DNA from: Yanghanlia caeni
Lineage (GTDB): Bacteria > Pseudomonadota > Gammaproteobacteria > Burkholderiales > Burkholderiaceae_B
NCBI GenBank assembly: GCA_030733815.1
Contig: JAUZQE010000002.1
Span: 1-64,000, forward strand
Length of the DNA stretch: 64,000 nt
Direction of reading: 5' to 3'
Shown here in pieces: positions 24,121 to 33,971 of the stretch. The notes under the pieces are model-generated. The model had not been told where the DNA came from, ran no database searches, and saw only the letters and a list, made by a program, of their open reading frames with translations. Every line of letters begins with the position of its first letter. The stretch's first letter is position 1. A program made the position numbers and the translations under genes.

Positions 24121-24369
24121 TTACGGAATTTCGCGCATTTCGATGTCGGTGACATCTTTCGTACGGAAGGTTTCCTTGGTGCGATAGGGGCGGCGGCGCT
24201 CTTCCCAATACGCCCTGACCCCGAACGGCCGGCCCTTGATGCGCGCCACGACGTACAGGATCGCAACGGCGATGGCCGTGGAAACCATGAAGATGGTGGC
24301 TGCGATCATGCCGAATATCGCCAGGACGAGAAACAGGATGCCGCGGATAATCTGATTAAATGTGTTCAT
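24121..24369 (-). CDS. Small membrane protein of unknown function
   Basis: This 82-residue protein starts MNTFNQIIRGILFLVLAIFG. It has two predicted membrane helices (about residues 10-24 and 26-46) and a basic cytoplasmic tail (RPFGVRAYWEERRRPYRTKE). I do not recognise a named family. It is divergent from mrp (80-base gap) and its start was chosen because the upstream in-frame reading overlaps the mrp promoter region and lacks hydrophobic or conserved character. Confidence 0.65.
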   Translation of the reverse strand: MNTFNQIIRGILFLVLAIFGMIAATIFMVSTAIAVAILYVVARIKGRPFGVRAYWEERRRPYRTKETFRTKDVTDIEMREIP

Positions 24370-24449
24370 CGTATCGATTGAGAATCCAGCTTGGGAAAAA
24401 AGTTCCCTCGATCCGGTATTCTTGATCCTGTTCAGAACTGGAAGGTCAT

Positions 24450-25535
24450 ATGAGTGTGAACCCTGATCGAGTGCTGGCCGCCCTGGAAAGCGTGCTGGAT
24501 CCGAATACACGCAAGTCGCTGGCGGTAACGCCTGAAACCTGCGACATACGCATTGAAGGGCAGCGCGTATCAGTAACTGTACCCCTCGGATACCCCGCGC
24601 ACAATGGCGATTCCGAATTACAGCAACGAATTGAAACTGCCTTGCGCGATCATGGCTGCGAACCGGGCGAAATCCGCTTCGTCACGCGCATCGGCACGCA
24701 TGCGGTTCAAACCGGCTTGCGCCCCCTGCCCAACGTGCGCAACATCATTGCCGTGGCATCGGGCAAAGGCGGCGTGGGCAAGAGCACCACGTCGGTGAAC
24801 GTGGCGCTTGCGCTGTCGCAGCAGGGCGCGCGCGTGGGGCTGCTCGATGCCGACATCTACGGCCCCAGCGTGCCGATCATGCTTGGCGTGTCCGAAAAGC
24901 CCGCCAACCTCGAAAACAAGATGATGGGGCCGGTGGTGGGCCACGGCATTCAGGCCAACTCCATCGGTTTTCTCATCGACGAAGACGCGCCGGCCATCTG
25001 GCGCGGGCCCATGGTCACGCAGGCGCTCACCCAGCTGCTGACGCAGACCCGCTGGGACAACCTCGACTACCTGATCATCGATATGCCCCCGGGCACGGGC
25101 GACATTGCGCTGACCCTGTCGCAGAAGGTGCCGCTCACGGGTGCCGTCATCGTCACCACGCCTCAAGACCTGGCGCTGGCCGATGCTCGCCGGGGCCTGC
25201 GCATGTTCCAGAAGGTGAACGTACCGGTGCTGGGCATCATCGAGAACATGTCGGTGCACATCTGCTCGAACTGCGGTCATGCCGAACACATCTTCGGCGA
25301 ACACGGCGGGCGCGAGATGGCGGCGCAGTATCACGTGCCCTGGCTCGGTGCGCTGCCGCTGCAAATGAAAATCCGCAGCCAGACCGACTCGGGCCGGCCC
25401 ACTGTGGTGGCCGACCCGGACAGCGATGCGGCGCAGGCCTATCACGCGATCGCGCGGGCGCTCGCCGCCAATGTGGCGATCCTGCCGCCCGATCGCTCCG
25501 CCTTCACGCCGACAGTGGTCGCGCGCAAGAGCTGA
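24450..25535 (+). CDS. apbC: Iron-sulfur cluster carrier, Mrp/ApbC family
   Basis: This 361-residue MinD-type ATPase delivers Fe-S clusters to apo-proteins. An N-terminal MIP18/DUF59 domain (about residues 1-90) is followed by the deviant Walker A GKGGVGKSTTSVNVALAL, the switch segment LLDADIYGPSVPIMLG, IIDMPPGTGDI and the cluster-bridging CxxC in HICSNCGHAEHIFG. Length and order match full-length ApbC. tamA begins 4 bases past the stop, so the genes are co-transcribed at least in part. Confidence 0.95.
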   Translation: MSVNPDRVLAALESVLDPNTRKSLAVTPETCDIRIEGQRVSVTVPLGYPAHNGDSELQQRIETALRDHGCEPGEIRFVTRIGTHAVQTGLRPLPNVRNIIAVASGKGGVGKSTTSVNVALALSQQGARVGLLDADIYGPSVPIMLGVSEKPANLENKMMGPVVGHGIQANSIGFLIDEDAPAIWRGPMVTQALTQLLTQTRWDNLDYLIIDMPPGTGDIALTLSQKVPLTGAVIVTTPQDLALADARRGLRMFQKVNVPVLGIIENMSVHICSNCGHAEHIFGEHGGREMAAQYHVPWLGALPLQMKIRSQTDSGRPTVVADPDSDAAQAYHAIARALAANVAILPPDRSAFTPTVVARKS

Positions 25536-25538
25536 TTG

Positions 25539-27314
25539 ATGCGGCGCGGCGTCGTCTGTCTCCTGGCACTGCTTGGGCTGTCAGACGCGGCATGGGCGGC
25601 TTCGCGCCCCGAAGTGGTCATCGACCCGGGCGGCGTGCCGCCCGCAGCACTGGCTTCCATCAACTCGGCCGTCGAGGCCATCACCCGGCTGGCTGAAGAC
25701 CAGGACGGCGGCGAGGTCGACCGCCTGCGACGGCGCGCTCACGACGCCACCGTCTCGGCCCTTGAAACGCAGGGGTACTTTTCGCCCGTGGTGACGCTGG
25801 AAGTGGGTGAAGACTACGCGGGCGAAACCTGGGACATCATCATCGAGCCCGGCCCGCGCACCGAAGTGCGCAACGTGGATCTCGCCTTTTCCGGTCAGAT
25901 TACCCGGCCCGAGTTCGAAGGCCGGGTGCGCCAGGCGCGCGAAGCCTGGCCGCTCGAACCGGGTGAGGTATTCATCAACAGCGAATGGAGCCGCGCCAAA
26001 ACGGCCTTGCTCGACGAGATCAACACGCGCGACTTCTACTTCGCCCGTATCACGCATTCGCAGGCCACCGTCGAAGCCGAGGCGGCGCGCGCCGACCTGG
26101 CGGTTGAAATCGACAGCGGGCCGCGTGTGCGGCTCGGTCCTCTCAAGGTGCTGGGCTTGCGCCGCGTGCCGGCCAGCCTTATCGAACGGTACGTTCGCTA
26201 TGGGCAGGGTGAGCCGTACGATCAGGAACGGCTCGACGAGTGGCAGCAGGCGCTGCAATCCACCCGCTTCTTTCGCGGCGCCTTCGTCACGCTCGACTCG
26301 GCGGGTTCCGACCGCCGCGAGCTGCCCGACGGCGAGGTCGAGCTTCCCGTACGCGTACAGGTGTCCGAAGCGCCCGCGCGCCGGTTCACGGCGTCGCTGG
26401 GGGTCGACAGCGACCACGGTGTGGGTGCCGAGGCGCTGTTTCGTCAGAACATCGTTGCGGGCCTGCCCGTGGCGGTGGAAACCGGCGTGGGCTTGAACCG
26501 GCATCGGCAGCGCGCCTTTTTCGACGTTTACCTGCCGCCCACGCGCAGTGGCTACCAAGACAGTGTGGGCGTACTGTTCGACCATTCCGATATCGAAGGC
26601 GTTGACAACCGGCGCTACGGCATCGGCTGGAAGCGCCGCCAGGAGCGCAAGGCGGCCGGCGACAGCCGTGTCGAGTTCGAAACCCAGTGGGCGCTGATGG
26701 CTGCGCACGATCGCACGCGCATCGACGGCGCGGAAGATTTCGAGGTACCCACGCTGGTGGGAACGTGGCAGTGGCTGCGCCGCGACGTCGATTCCAAGTA
26801 CGACCCGCGTGAGGGCAATCTCATCGATGTCGGGCTGGGCGCGGGTGTCACGCTCGACAAGGGCGAGCCGTTCTACCGCGCAAGCCTGCGTGGGCAGCAA
26901 TGGTTCACCATCGGGGCGCGCGACGTGCTTACCGTGCGCGGCCAGGTGGGCAAGGTGTGGGCGCAAACCGATCGGCTGCCGCAGGATTTCGGCTACCGCA
27001 TCGGCGGCGCGCGCTCGGTACGCGGCTACAAGTACGACAGCATCGGCATCCGGCGCGGCGACGCCACCTATGGCGCGCCGGCCATGGCGGTTGCCAGCGT
27101 GGAGTACATTCATTACTTCACCGAACAGCTGGGTATCAGCGCCTTCATCGACGTGGGTGATGCGGCCGCCTCGTTCCGCGACTTCAGCCCGCATCTGGGC
27201 TATGGCGTCGGGGGCGCCTTCGTCACACCGGCCGGGCCGTTCTTCATCGATCTGGCGTGGGGCCAGAAAGACCGGCGCCTGCGCCTGCATTTCTCTCTGG
27301 GTATCGCATTCTGA
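25539..27314 (+). CDS. tamA: TamA, outer-membrane Omp85-family translocation protein
   Basis: This 591-residue Omp85 protein forms, with TamB, the module that inserts autotransporters and other proteins, or moves lipids, at the outer membrane. It has a signal peptide (GVVCLLALLGLSDAAWAA), three POTRA-like domains (about residues 30-265) and a C-terminal 16-strand beta-barrel. The barrel carries the conserved lid motif RIGGARSVRGYKYDSIG and ends in LHFSLGIAF with a terminal Phe for BAM recognition. ATG at 25539 is preferred over the TTG at 25536. Its TGA shares a base with the tamB ATG, so the pair is translationally coupled. Confidence 0.93.
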   Translation: MRRGVVCLLALLGLSDAAWAASRPEVVIDPGGVPPAALASINSAVEAITRLAEDQDGGEVDRLRRRAHDATVSALETQGYFSPVVTLEVGEDYAGETWDIIIEPGPRTEVRNVDLAFSGQITRPEFEGRVRQAREAWPLEPGEVFINSEWSRAKTALLDEINTRDFYFARITHSQATVEAEAARADLAVEIDSGPRVRLGPLKVLGLRRVPASLIERYVRYGQGEPYDQERLDEWQQALQSTRFFRGAFVTLDSAGSDRRELPDGEVELPVRVQVSEAPARRFTASLGVDSDHGVGAEALFRQNIVAGLPVAVETGVGLNRHRQRAFFDVYLPPTRSGYQDSVGVLFDHSDIEGVDNRRYGIGWKRRQERKAAGDSRVEFETQWALMAAHDRTRIDGAEDFEVPTLVGTWQWLRRDVDSKYDPREGNLIDVGLGAGVTLDKGEPFYRASLRGQQWFTIGARDVLTVRGQVGKVWAQTDRLPQDFGYRIGGARSVRGYKYDSIGIRRGDATYGAPAMAVASVEYIHYFTEQLGISAFIDVGDAAASFRDFSPHLGYGVGGAFVTPAGPFFIDLAWGQKDRRLRLHFSLGIAF

Positions 27315-30300
27315 TGCGTGTGTTTCGCTCGTTGGGCCGCTTTACCCTCGTTGCGGGCCCTGTTCTGGTCCTGCTGGTGTTCGTGCTGGCCGCGTTTCTG
27401 ATGTGGGTGCTGGTTACGGCACCGGGCTCGCGCTGGGCGCTCACCACCGCCGTCGAGGCCGCTGGAGGCCGCGTGCAGGCGATCGAAGGCAGTGTCTGGA
27501 ACGGCCTGCGTGTGGGCGAACTCGATGTCGACACGCCGGCTGTTGCCCTGCGTTTCGAGGGGCTGACGCTGCAGGCCGACTGGCGGCGTCTGCTCGAGCG
27601 TCAGCTGCACATACACACGTTGCGCGCCGATACGTTGTGGGTCGATCTCAAACCGGCAGACGACACCGCGACCGAAGACGCGGCGACCGAGCCGTTCTCC
27701 GGCGCCGATCTTCCGGTATCAGTGCGCGTCGATGCGCTGGCCGTCGGTGAACTGATCCTGTCGCAGCATGGGCGGCCGCTGCCCTACACGATCGGAGGAT
27801 TTTCATCGGCCGTGTCGGTGGGGCCGGAGCGCGCTCAGTTCTGGCTGCGCAGCCTGGCGCTCAGTAGCGACAGCCTCGAAGCCGCGCTGGAGGGCGAGGT
27901 ACAGCTTCATGCGCTGCAGCACCCGTGGCCGGCTGCGGTGGATCTCGACGTTGAAGTGCAGGGGTTGCGCCCGGCTGCACCCGTATGCTTTCGCGGCATG
28001 CTGCCTACGTTACCCGGTGGCGCCACCCCCGCCGACCCCCTTGCCGGCGTACTGGCGGGGCTTGCGGCCGACGCCTGTCCGGTGACGTTGCACGCGGCTG
28101 CCCGGGGTTCGCTGGAATCCGTTGCGCTGACGCTTTCGGGCAGCGGGCAGGGCATGACACTGGATGCCGATCTGCACCTGGAGCCCCTGCGGGCCATGCC
28201 GCTGCGCACCGCGCAGTTGGCGCTGGTGTTGCCGGACGGCTCGTCCCTCAAGGGTCACGCGGGGTGGGACGATACGGAAGGTACCGGGCAGGGCGGTGAA
28301 CGGGAAGGATCGCCGCTGCCTGAAGCGGATTCCGTGCTGGTGGGCGAGCTGCGCGCCGAACGGCTGGATGCGGGCGGGCTGGCCGGGGGGTCGATTCCTC
28401 CCGCCGTGCTGGGCTTCGACAGTACCTTTCGTCTGGAGGTTGACGCGGCGCAAACCATTGAGGCGGGCGCGCTGAACGTGGAGTTTCATGAGGGTTCCGA
28501 ATGGAACGGGCTGCCGCTTTCCGGGCGTGCAGATGTCGCCCTCAGCCTCGTGGGCGAAGGTACACGCAACGCGGGTGCAGCGGTCGGAGACGAAGACGCG
28601 CAGCATGCAAAGGAAAGGGTGCATGACGCAACGGCGCCTGCTGCGAACGACGCTTCGCCGGCTGTACGCGATGCCGTGGCGAGCGAGGCTGCCGCACTGT
28701 TGCCGGCCGTGATTCACGACCTGGTGGTGCATCGGCTGAATCTCGATCTGCGGCTGGGCGAGAACCGCGTTCACAGCGAGGGCAGTCTTGGTGCACCGGG
28801 AAGCCTGCTGAGTCTGGACGTGCAGGCCCCCCGGCTTGCGGCCTTCTGGCCCGATCTGCCCGGCGGGCTTACGGTGCAGGGCGAGCTGTCGGGCAGTCTG
28901 GTCGAGCATGGTCTCGATCTCAAGGGGCGCTACGTCCCGGCCGGCTCATCGGCCGGCGTACTGGGCTCCGCACCCTTCGCGGCGGCGCTCAAGGCGCAGG
29001 GCGGCTGGGGCGGCACGCCCGAGGGCTGGCGCGGACGCGTCACCCATCTGCAGGCCGATCACGCGCACCTGGGTGTCACGCTGGGCGCACCGGTGGAGCT
29101 CGGCTTCGTGCCGGCAGCGATGCCACCGCAATGGCAGTGGACGGTGGGGCCCACCGAGATCGGTCTTAGTGTCAACGGCCGTCGCATGGTGAGTGCGCGC
29201 CATGCCGGTTCACGGGGCGGCGCGGGCCGCTGGGAAACCGAGGGCCGGGTCGAGCGGTTCATCGTTTCCCCCCAGGTGTTGCAGCAGATCGGTGCGGATT
29301 TCGATATTGCCGCCCTCAAGCGCGACGAGCGCGGTGGGGTGAAGGTGCGCGGCGCCCGTGCGGCCGATGACTGGGAGGTTGCCTTTGCGCTCGACTGGAA
29401 TCTGCGGTTCGACGGCGTGCCCCAGGGCAACGTGCAGCTGCGTCGTCTTTCGGGCGATCTGATGGTGCCGGCAGCCAGTCCTTTCCCGCTCGAGCTCGAA
29501 CGCCTCGATGTCGATCTCACGCTCGCGCGCGCCGACCCGGCCAGCAGCCGTCTCAGCGCCGAACTGAACGTGGTTTCGAAGCGCATGGGCCGGCTGGCCG
29601 CCACCGCCACGAGCGCCGTGCGCGTGACGCCGGAAGGCGGCATGGTGCTGAATCTGGCTGACCCCAAGACGGTCACCGTCGACGCGAGCATGTCCGATCT
29701 GGGCTGGACGAGCCTGCTGGTGGGCGACGCCATCGATATCGGCGGCGCACTGCAGGCGCAGATCAAGGCGACCAGCCGCCCCGATGGCACCTGGGCTACC
29801 CAGGGCGCACTGCGGGGCATGGGGCTGAGGGTCGTGATGATCGATCAGGGCGTGCGACTGCTGGACGGCACGCTGCAGGCCCGGCTCGACGGCGAGCGCC
29901 TGGTGCTTGAAAAGCTGGAGTTTCCGGCACGCCTGCGTGCCGAACCGAAGGAATGGCGTACGGCGGAATGGGTGAGCACGAATCCCGATGCGAAAGGCGG
30001 CTGGCTGCGCGTGACAGGCGACTGGAACCTGTTTGAATCACAAGGTGTGATCGACGTTGCGCTGCATCGCTTCCCCATCGTGCAACGGGCTGATCGCTAC
30101 GCCATGATGACCGGCAAGCTGCGCCTCGATGCGGCGTTGCCTGCACTCAATATCACGGGCAAGCTCACGGCCGACGCCGGCTGGTTCGACCTGGACATGC
30201 TGGGCGGCATTCCCACGGTCGATAGCGACGTGGTGGTGATCCGTCCCGGGCAAGAAGCCGAGCCCGAAGTGCCGCTGGGCATCTCGCTCGATCTGGAGGT

Positions 30301-31051
30301 GGATCTGGGGCCTCGCTTTTATCTGACCGGCTACGGCCTGAACTCGGGGCTGGTCGGCAACATGCGGGTGATCCTGCGTGAAGGCAAGTTGAGTGGCCTG
30401 GGTGCCCTGCGCACGCGCGGCGGTGCGATCGAGGCCTATGGGCAACGCCTGCAGCTGCGCCGTGGCGCCATTACCTTCCAGGGCGATATCACGCGACCGG
30501 TGCTCGATATCGAGGCCCTGCGCACGGGGCTTGCCGTGGAGGCCGGCGTTCGCGTGGCCGGAACGGCGCGCAACCCGCGCATCGAGCTGGTTTCCTACCC
30601 GGCCGTCAGCGAGATCGAAAAGCTGTCGTGGCTGCTGCTGGGTCACGGCCCCAACGACACCGGAGGCGATATGGCGCTGCTGTTTTCCGTGGGAACTTCA
30701 TTCCTGAGCGACGGCGAACCCTTCTACCGGCGGTTCGGCATCGACGAGGTGAGCCTGCGTTCGGGCGAGATTGGCAGCGTTGCGAGCGTTCTGCCGGTGG
30801 AAAGCGTGGTGAGCGGGCTGGATTCCGGCACCAGCGATATCGAGCGGCGCTTCATCAACGTAAGCAAGCGGCTGACGTCGGGCGTGACGATCAGCCTGCG
30901 CCAGGCGCTGTCGCAAACGGGTACCGTGGCGCGTGCCAGTTATCGCCTGGCGCGCGGGCTCACTGCCGAGGCGAGCGTGGGCTCGATCAACGGCCTGGCC
31001 CTGGTGTACCGGTGGTTTTCCCGCCCCGAGCGGCCGCCCACCCAACAGTGA
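27314..31051 (+). CDS. tamB: TamB, translocation and assembly module inner-membrane subunit (AsmA-like bridge protein)
   Basis: This 1245-residue protein spans the periplasm and partners TamA. An N-terminal anchor (LVAGPVLVLLVFVLAAFLMW) precedes long repeats of beta-rich sequence. The conserved C-terminal TamB/DUF490 domain includes GRLRTRGGAIEAYGQ-type residues (LGALRTRGGAIEAYG), SEIEKLSWLLLGHGPNDTGG and ends LTAEASVGSINGLALVYRW. It starts at the ATG overlapping the tamA stop. A stretch at about residues 415-465 is Ala/Asp/His-rich and lacks the beta pattern, probably a species-specific linker. By homology it acts in outer-membrane protein or phospholipid transport. Confidence 0.93.
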   Translation: MRVFRSLGRFTLVAGPVLVLLVFVLAAFLMWVLVTAPGSRWALTTAVEAAGGRVQAIEGSVWNGLRVGELDVDTPAVALRFEGLTLQADWRRLLERQLHIHTLRADTLWVDLKPADDTATEDAATEPFSGADLPVSVRVDALAVGELILSQHGRPLPYTIGGFSSAVSVGPERAQFWLRSLALSSDSLEAALEGEVQLHALQHPWPAAVDLDVEVQGLRPAAPVCFRGMLPTLPGGATPADPLAGVLAGLAADACPVTLHAAARGSLESVALTLSGSGQGMTLDADLHLEPLRAMPLRTAQLALVLPDGSSLKGHAGWDDTEGTGQGGEREGSPLPEADSVLVGELRAERLDAGGLAGGSIPPAVLGFDSTFRLEVDAAQTIEAGALNVEFHEGSEWNGLPLSGRADVALSLVGEGTRNAGAAVGDEDAQHAKERVHDATAPAANDASPAVRDAVASEAAALLPAVIHDLVVHRLNLDLRLGENRVHSEGSLGAPGSLLSLDVQAPRLAAFWPDLPGGLTVQGELSGSLVEHGLDLKGRYVPAGSSAGVLGSAPFAAALKAQGGWGGTPEGWRGRVTHLQADHAHLGVTLGAPVELGFVPAAMPPQWQWTVGPTEIGLSVNGRRMVSARHAGSRGGAGRWETEGRVERFIVSPQVLQQIGADFDIAALKRDERGGVKVRGARAADDWEVAFALDWNLRFDGVPQGNVQLRRLSGDLMVPAASPFPLELERLDVDLTLARADPASSRLSAELNVVSKRMGRLAATATSAVRVTPEGGMVLNLADPKTVTVDASMSDLGWTSLLVGDAIDIGGALQAQIKATSRPDGTWATQGALRGMGLRVVMIDQGVRLLDGTLQARLDGERLVLEKLEFPARLRAEPKEWRTAEWVSTNPDAKGGWLRVTGDWNLFESQGVIDVALHRFPIVQRADRYAMMTGKLRLDAALPALNITGKLTADAGWFDLDMLGGIPTVDSDVVVIRPGQEAEPEVPLGISLDLEVDLGPRFYLTGYGLNSGLVGNMRVILREGKLSGLGALRTRGGAIEAYGQRLQLRRGAITFQGDITRPVLDIEALRTGLAVEAGVRVAGTARNPRIELVSYPAVSEIEKLSWLLLGHGPNDTGGDMALLFSVGTSFLSDGEPFYRRFGIDEVSLRSGEIGSVASVLPVESVVSGLDSGTSDIERRFINVSKRLTSGVTISLRQALSQTGTVARASYRLARGLTAEASVGSINGLALVYRWFSRPERPPTQQ

Positions 31052-31108
31052 AACGGCCCCCACGCCCTGCACGGGCTAAAATACGCGCCATTTATTCAGG
31101 TTGAGGCC

Positions 31109-31672
31109 ATGAGCATAAAGAGCGATCGCTGGATCCGGCGAGCATCCGCCGCCGGCATGATAGAACCCTTCGAACCCGGCCAGGTGCGCTCGGTCAATGG
31201 CCAACGCATCGTGAGCTATGGCACCAGCAGCTACGGGTATGATGTGCGCTGTGCCAACGAGTTCAAGATTTTCACGAACATCAACTCGACCATCGTCGAC
31301 CCCAAAAATTTCGATGAAAAGTCGTTCGTGGACTTCGTGGGCGACGTGTGCATCATTCCGCCCAACTCTTTTGCGCTCGCACGCACCGTGGAATACTTTC
31401 GCATTCCGCGCAACGTGCTGACCGTCTGTCTTGGTAAAAGCACGTATGCCCGCTGCGGCATCATCGTCAACGTCACGCCTCTGGAGCCCGAATGGGAAGG
31501 GCACGTGACGCTGGAATTCTCGAACACCACCCCCCTGCCGGCCAAAATCTACGCCGGCGAGGGGTGTGCCCAGATGCTGTTCTTTGAAAGCGACGAGGTC
31601 TGCGAGACCTCGTACCGCGATCGCGGCGGCAAGTATCAGGGCCAGCGTGGCGTCACCCTGCCGCGCACATAG
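31109..31672 (+). CDS. dcd: dCTP deaminase
   Basis: This 187-residue trimeric enzyme converts dCTP to dUTP for thymidylate synthesis. Conserved segments are [15 protein letters not shown], the nucleotide-binding [20 protein letters not shown] and the catalytic [18 protein letters not shown] (Glu of EFSN), ending with the flexible [16 protein letters not shown] tail. It is full length. The dUMP path converges with thyA and folA, encoded about 9 kb away in this window. It lies 57 bases after tamB. Confidence 0.96.
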   Translation: MSIKSDRWIRRASAAGMIEPFEPGQVRSVNGQRIVSYGTSSYGYDVRCANEFKIFTNINSTIVDPKNFDEKSFVDFVGDVCIIPPNSFALARTVEYFRIPRNVLTVCLGKSTYARCGIIVNVTPLEPEWEGHVTLEFSNTTPLPAKIYAGEGCAQMLFFESDEVCETSYRDRGGKYQGQRGVTLPRT

Positions 31673-31700
31673 GGGCCGTTTTGGCCCGGGAGCCACAGGC

Positions 31701-33971
31701 ATGAAGTTTCGCTTTCCCATCGTCATCATCGACGAAGACTACCGTTCCGAGAACGCGTCGGGTTTCGGCATCCGGGCGCTGGCCGCGGCCATCGAGGCCG
31801 AGGGCGTCGAGGTGCTGGGTGTCACCAGTTACGGCGACCTGAGCTCGTTCGCGCAGCAGCAGAGCCGGGCCAGCGCCTTCATCCTGTCGATCGACGACGA
31901 AGAGTTCGACGTCGATTCCCCGGAAGGCGTGGCCAAGGCCATCAAGAACCTGCGGGCCTTCATCGGCGAGCTGCGCTTCCGCAATGCCGAAATTCCCATT
32001 TACCTGTACGGTGAGACGCGCACTTCGCAGCATATCCCCAACGATATCCTGCGCGAGCTGCACGGCTTCATTCACATGTTCGAAGACACGCCCGAGTTCG
32101 TGGCGCGTCACATCATTCGCGAAGCGCGCGCCTACCTCGACAGTCTGGCGCCGCCCTTCTTCCGCGAGCTTCTGAAGTACGCGGCCGATGGCTCGTATTC
32201 CTGGCACTGCCCGGGGCACTCGGGCGGCGTGGCGTTTCTCAAGAGCCCGGTGGGGCAGATGTTCCACCAGTTCTTTGGCGAAAACATGCTGCGCGCCGAC
32301 GTGTGCAACGCGGTCGATGAGCTGGGTCAGCTGCTCGATCACACCGGGCCGGTGGCCGAGTCCGAACTGAACGCAGCGCGCATCTTTCATGCCGATCACT
32401 GCTTCTTCGTGACCAACGGCACCTCCACCTCGAACAAGATCGTGTGGCATGCCAACGTGGCCAACGACGACGTGGTCGTGGTCGACCGCAACTGCCACAA
32501 ATCGATTCTGCATGCCATTACCATGACGGGCGCGGTGCCGGTGTTCCTGCGCCCCACGCGCAATCACCTGGGCATCATCGGGCCGATTCCGCTCGAAGAG
32601 TTCGAACCGGAAAGCATTCAGCGCAAGATCGAAGCCAACCCGTTTGCGCGCAAGGCGAAGAACAAGCGCCCGCGCATCCTCACGCTCACGCAGAGCACCT
32701 ACGATGGCGTTATCTACAACGTAGAAACTATCAAGCAAAAGCTCGGTTCGTACATCGATACCCTGCACTTCGACGAGGCCTGGCTGCCGCACGCGGCGTT
32801 CCACGACTTCTACAAAGACATGCATGCCATTGGCGAGGGCCGCCCGCGCAGCAAGGACGCGATGATCTTCGCCACCCATTCCACGCACAAGCTGCTGGCG
32901 GGGCTGTCGCAGGCTTCGCAGATCACGGTGCAGGATTCCGAGTCGCGCAAGCTCGACCGCAACGTGTTCAACGAGGCCTACCTCATGCACACGTCGACCT
33001 CGCCGCAGTACGCGATCATCGCGTCGTGCGACGTGGCGGCGGCCATGATGGAGCCGCCCGGCGGCACGGCCCTGGTCGAGGAAAGCATTGCCGAAGCCAT
33101 GGATTTTCGCCGTGCCATGCGCAAGGTGGAATCGGAATACGGCCGCAACGACTGGTGGTTCAAGGTGTGGGGGCCCAACCGGCTGCCGTCGGAGGGCATC
33201 GGGCACCGGGAAGACTGGTTGCTGGAGTCGGGCGACGAATGGCATGGCTTTGGCGATCTGGCCGATGGCTTCAACATGCTCGATCCGATCAAGGCCACCG
33301 TGGTCACGCCGGGGCTCGACATCTCGGGCACCTTTGCAGACACCGGCATTCCCGCCGCGCTCGTCTCGAAGTTCCTGGCCGAGCACGGCGTGGTCATTGA
33401 AAAGACGGGCCTGTATTCCTTTTTCATACTCTTCACCATCGGCATCACCAAGGGCCGCTGGAACACGCTGCTCACCGCACTGCAGCAGTTCAAGGACGAC
33501 TACGACCGCAACCAGCCCATGTGGCGCATCCTGCCCGACTTCTGCAAGCAGTTCCCGCAGTACGAGCGCATGGGTTTGCGCGACCTGTGTCAGGAAATCC
33601 ATCAGGCGTACAAGAAGTACGATCTCGCGCGCCTGACCACAGAGGTCTATCTGAGCGACATGATTCCGGCCATGAAGCCGTCGGACGCGTATGCGAAGAT
33701 GGCGCATCGCGACTCCGAGCGTGTATCGATCGACGAGCTCGAGGGCCGCGTCACGGGCGTGCTGCTCACACCGTATCCGCCGGGCATTCCCTTGCTGATT
33801 CCCGGTGAGCGCTTCAATCAGCGCATCGTTCATTACCTGCAGTTCGCGCGCGAATTCAATGCCCGCTTCCCTGGCTTTGAGACGTATGTGCATGGTCTGG
33901 GCACCGATACGGCCGAAGACGGCACGCAGCGCTATTACGTCGACTGCATCAAGGAAGACGCGATCGCGTGA
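31701..33971 (+). CDS. Orn/Lys/Arg decarboxylase, class I (AdiA/LdcC type)
   Basis: This 756-residue PLP enzyme has an N-terminal response-regulator-like wing domain (MKFRFPIVIIDEDYRSENAS), a linker and a large fold-I core. The PLP lysine is about Lys397 in FATHSTHKLLAGLSQAS, and LHFDEAW holds the Asp that contacts the pyridine nitrogen. A C-terminal domain contains TPYPPGIPLLIPGE. It decarboxylates a basic amino acid, giving a polyamine precursor or acid resistance. Sequence by eye does not separate arginine from lysine or ornithine. The ATG at 31701 follows a GGGAG site. Its stop overlaps the start of the next gene (GTGA). Confidence 0.93.
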   Translation: MKFRFPIVIIDEDYRSENASGFGIRALAAAIEAEGVEVLGVTSYGDLSSFAQQQSRASAFILSIDDEEFDVDSPEGVAKAIKNLRAFIGELRFRNAEIPIYLYGETRTSQHIPNDILRELHGFIHMFEDTPEFVARHIIREARAYLDSLAPPFFRELLKYAADGSYSWHCPGHSGGVAFLKSPVGQMFHQFFGENMLRADVCNAVDELGQLLDHTGPVAESELNAARIFHADHCFFVTNGTSTSNKIVWHANVANDDVVVVDRNCHKSILHAITMTGAVPVFLRPTRNHLGIIGPIPLEEFEPESIQRKIEANPFARKAKNKRPRILTLTQSTYDGVIYNVETIKQKLGSYIDTLHFDEAWLPHAAFHDFYKDMHAIGEGRPRSKDAMIFATHSTHKLLAGLSQASQITVQDSESRKLDRNVFNEAYLMHTSTSPQYAIIASCDVAAAMMEPPGGTALVEESIAEAMDFRRAMRKVESEYGRNDWWFKVWGPNRLPSEGIGHREDWLLESGDEWHGFGDLADGFNMLDPIKATVVTPGLDISGTFADTGIPAALVSKFLAEHGVVIEKTGLYSFFILFTIGITKGRWNTLLTALQQFKDDYDRNQPMWRILPDFCKQFPQYERMGLRDLCQEIHQAYKKYDLARLTTEVYLSDMIPAMKPSDAYAKMAHRDSERVSIDELEGRVTGVLLTPYPPGIPLLIPGERFNQRIVHYLQFAREFNARFPGFETYVHGLGTDTAEDGTQRYYVDCIKEDAIA

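Noticed and set aside
25581-27290. A 569-codon minus-strand frame inside tamA
   Set aside because: No domain or signal resembles a protein family; tamA on the plus strand is complete and coupled to tamB.
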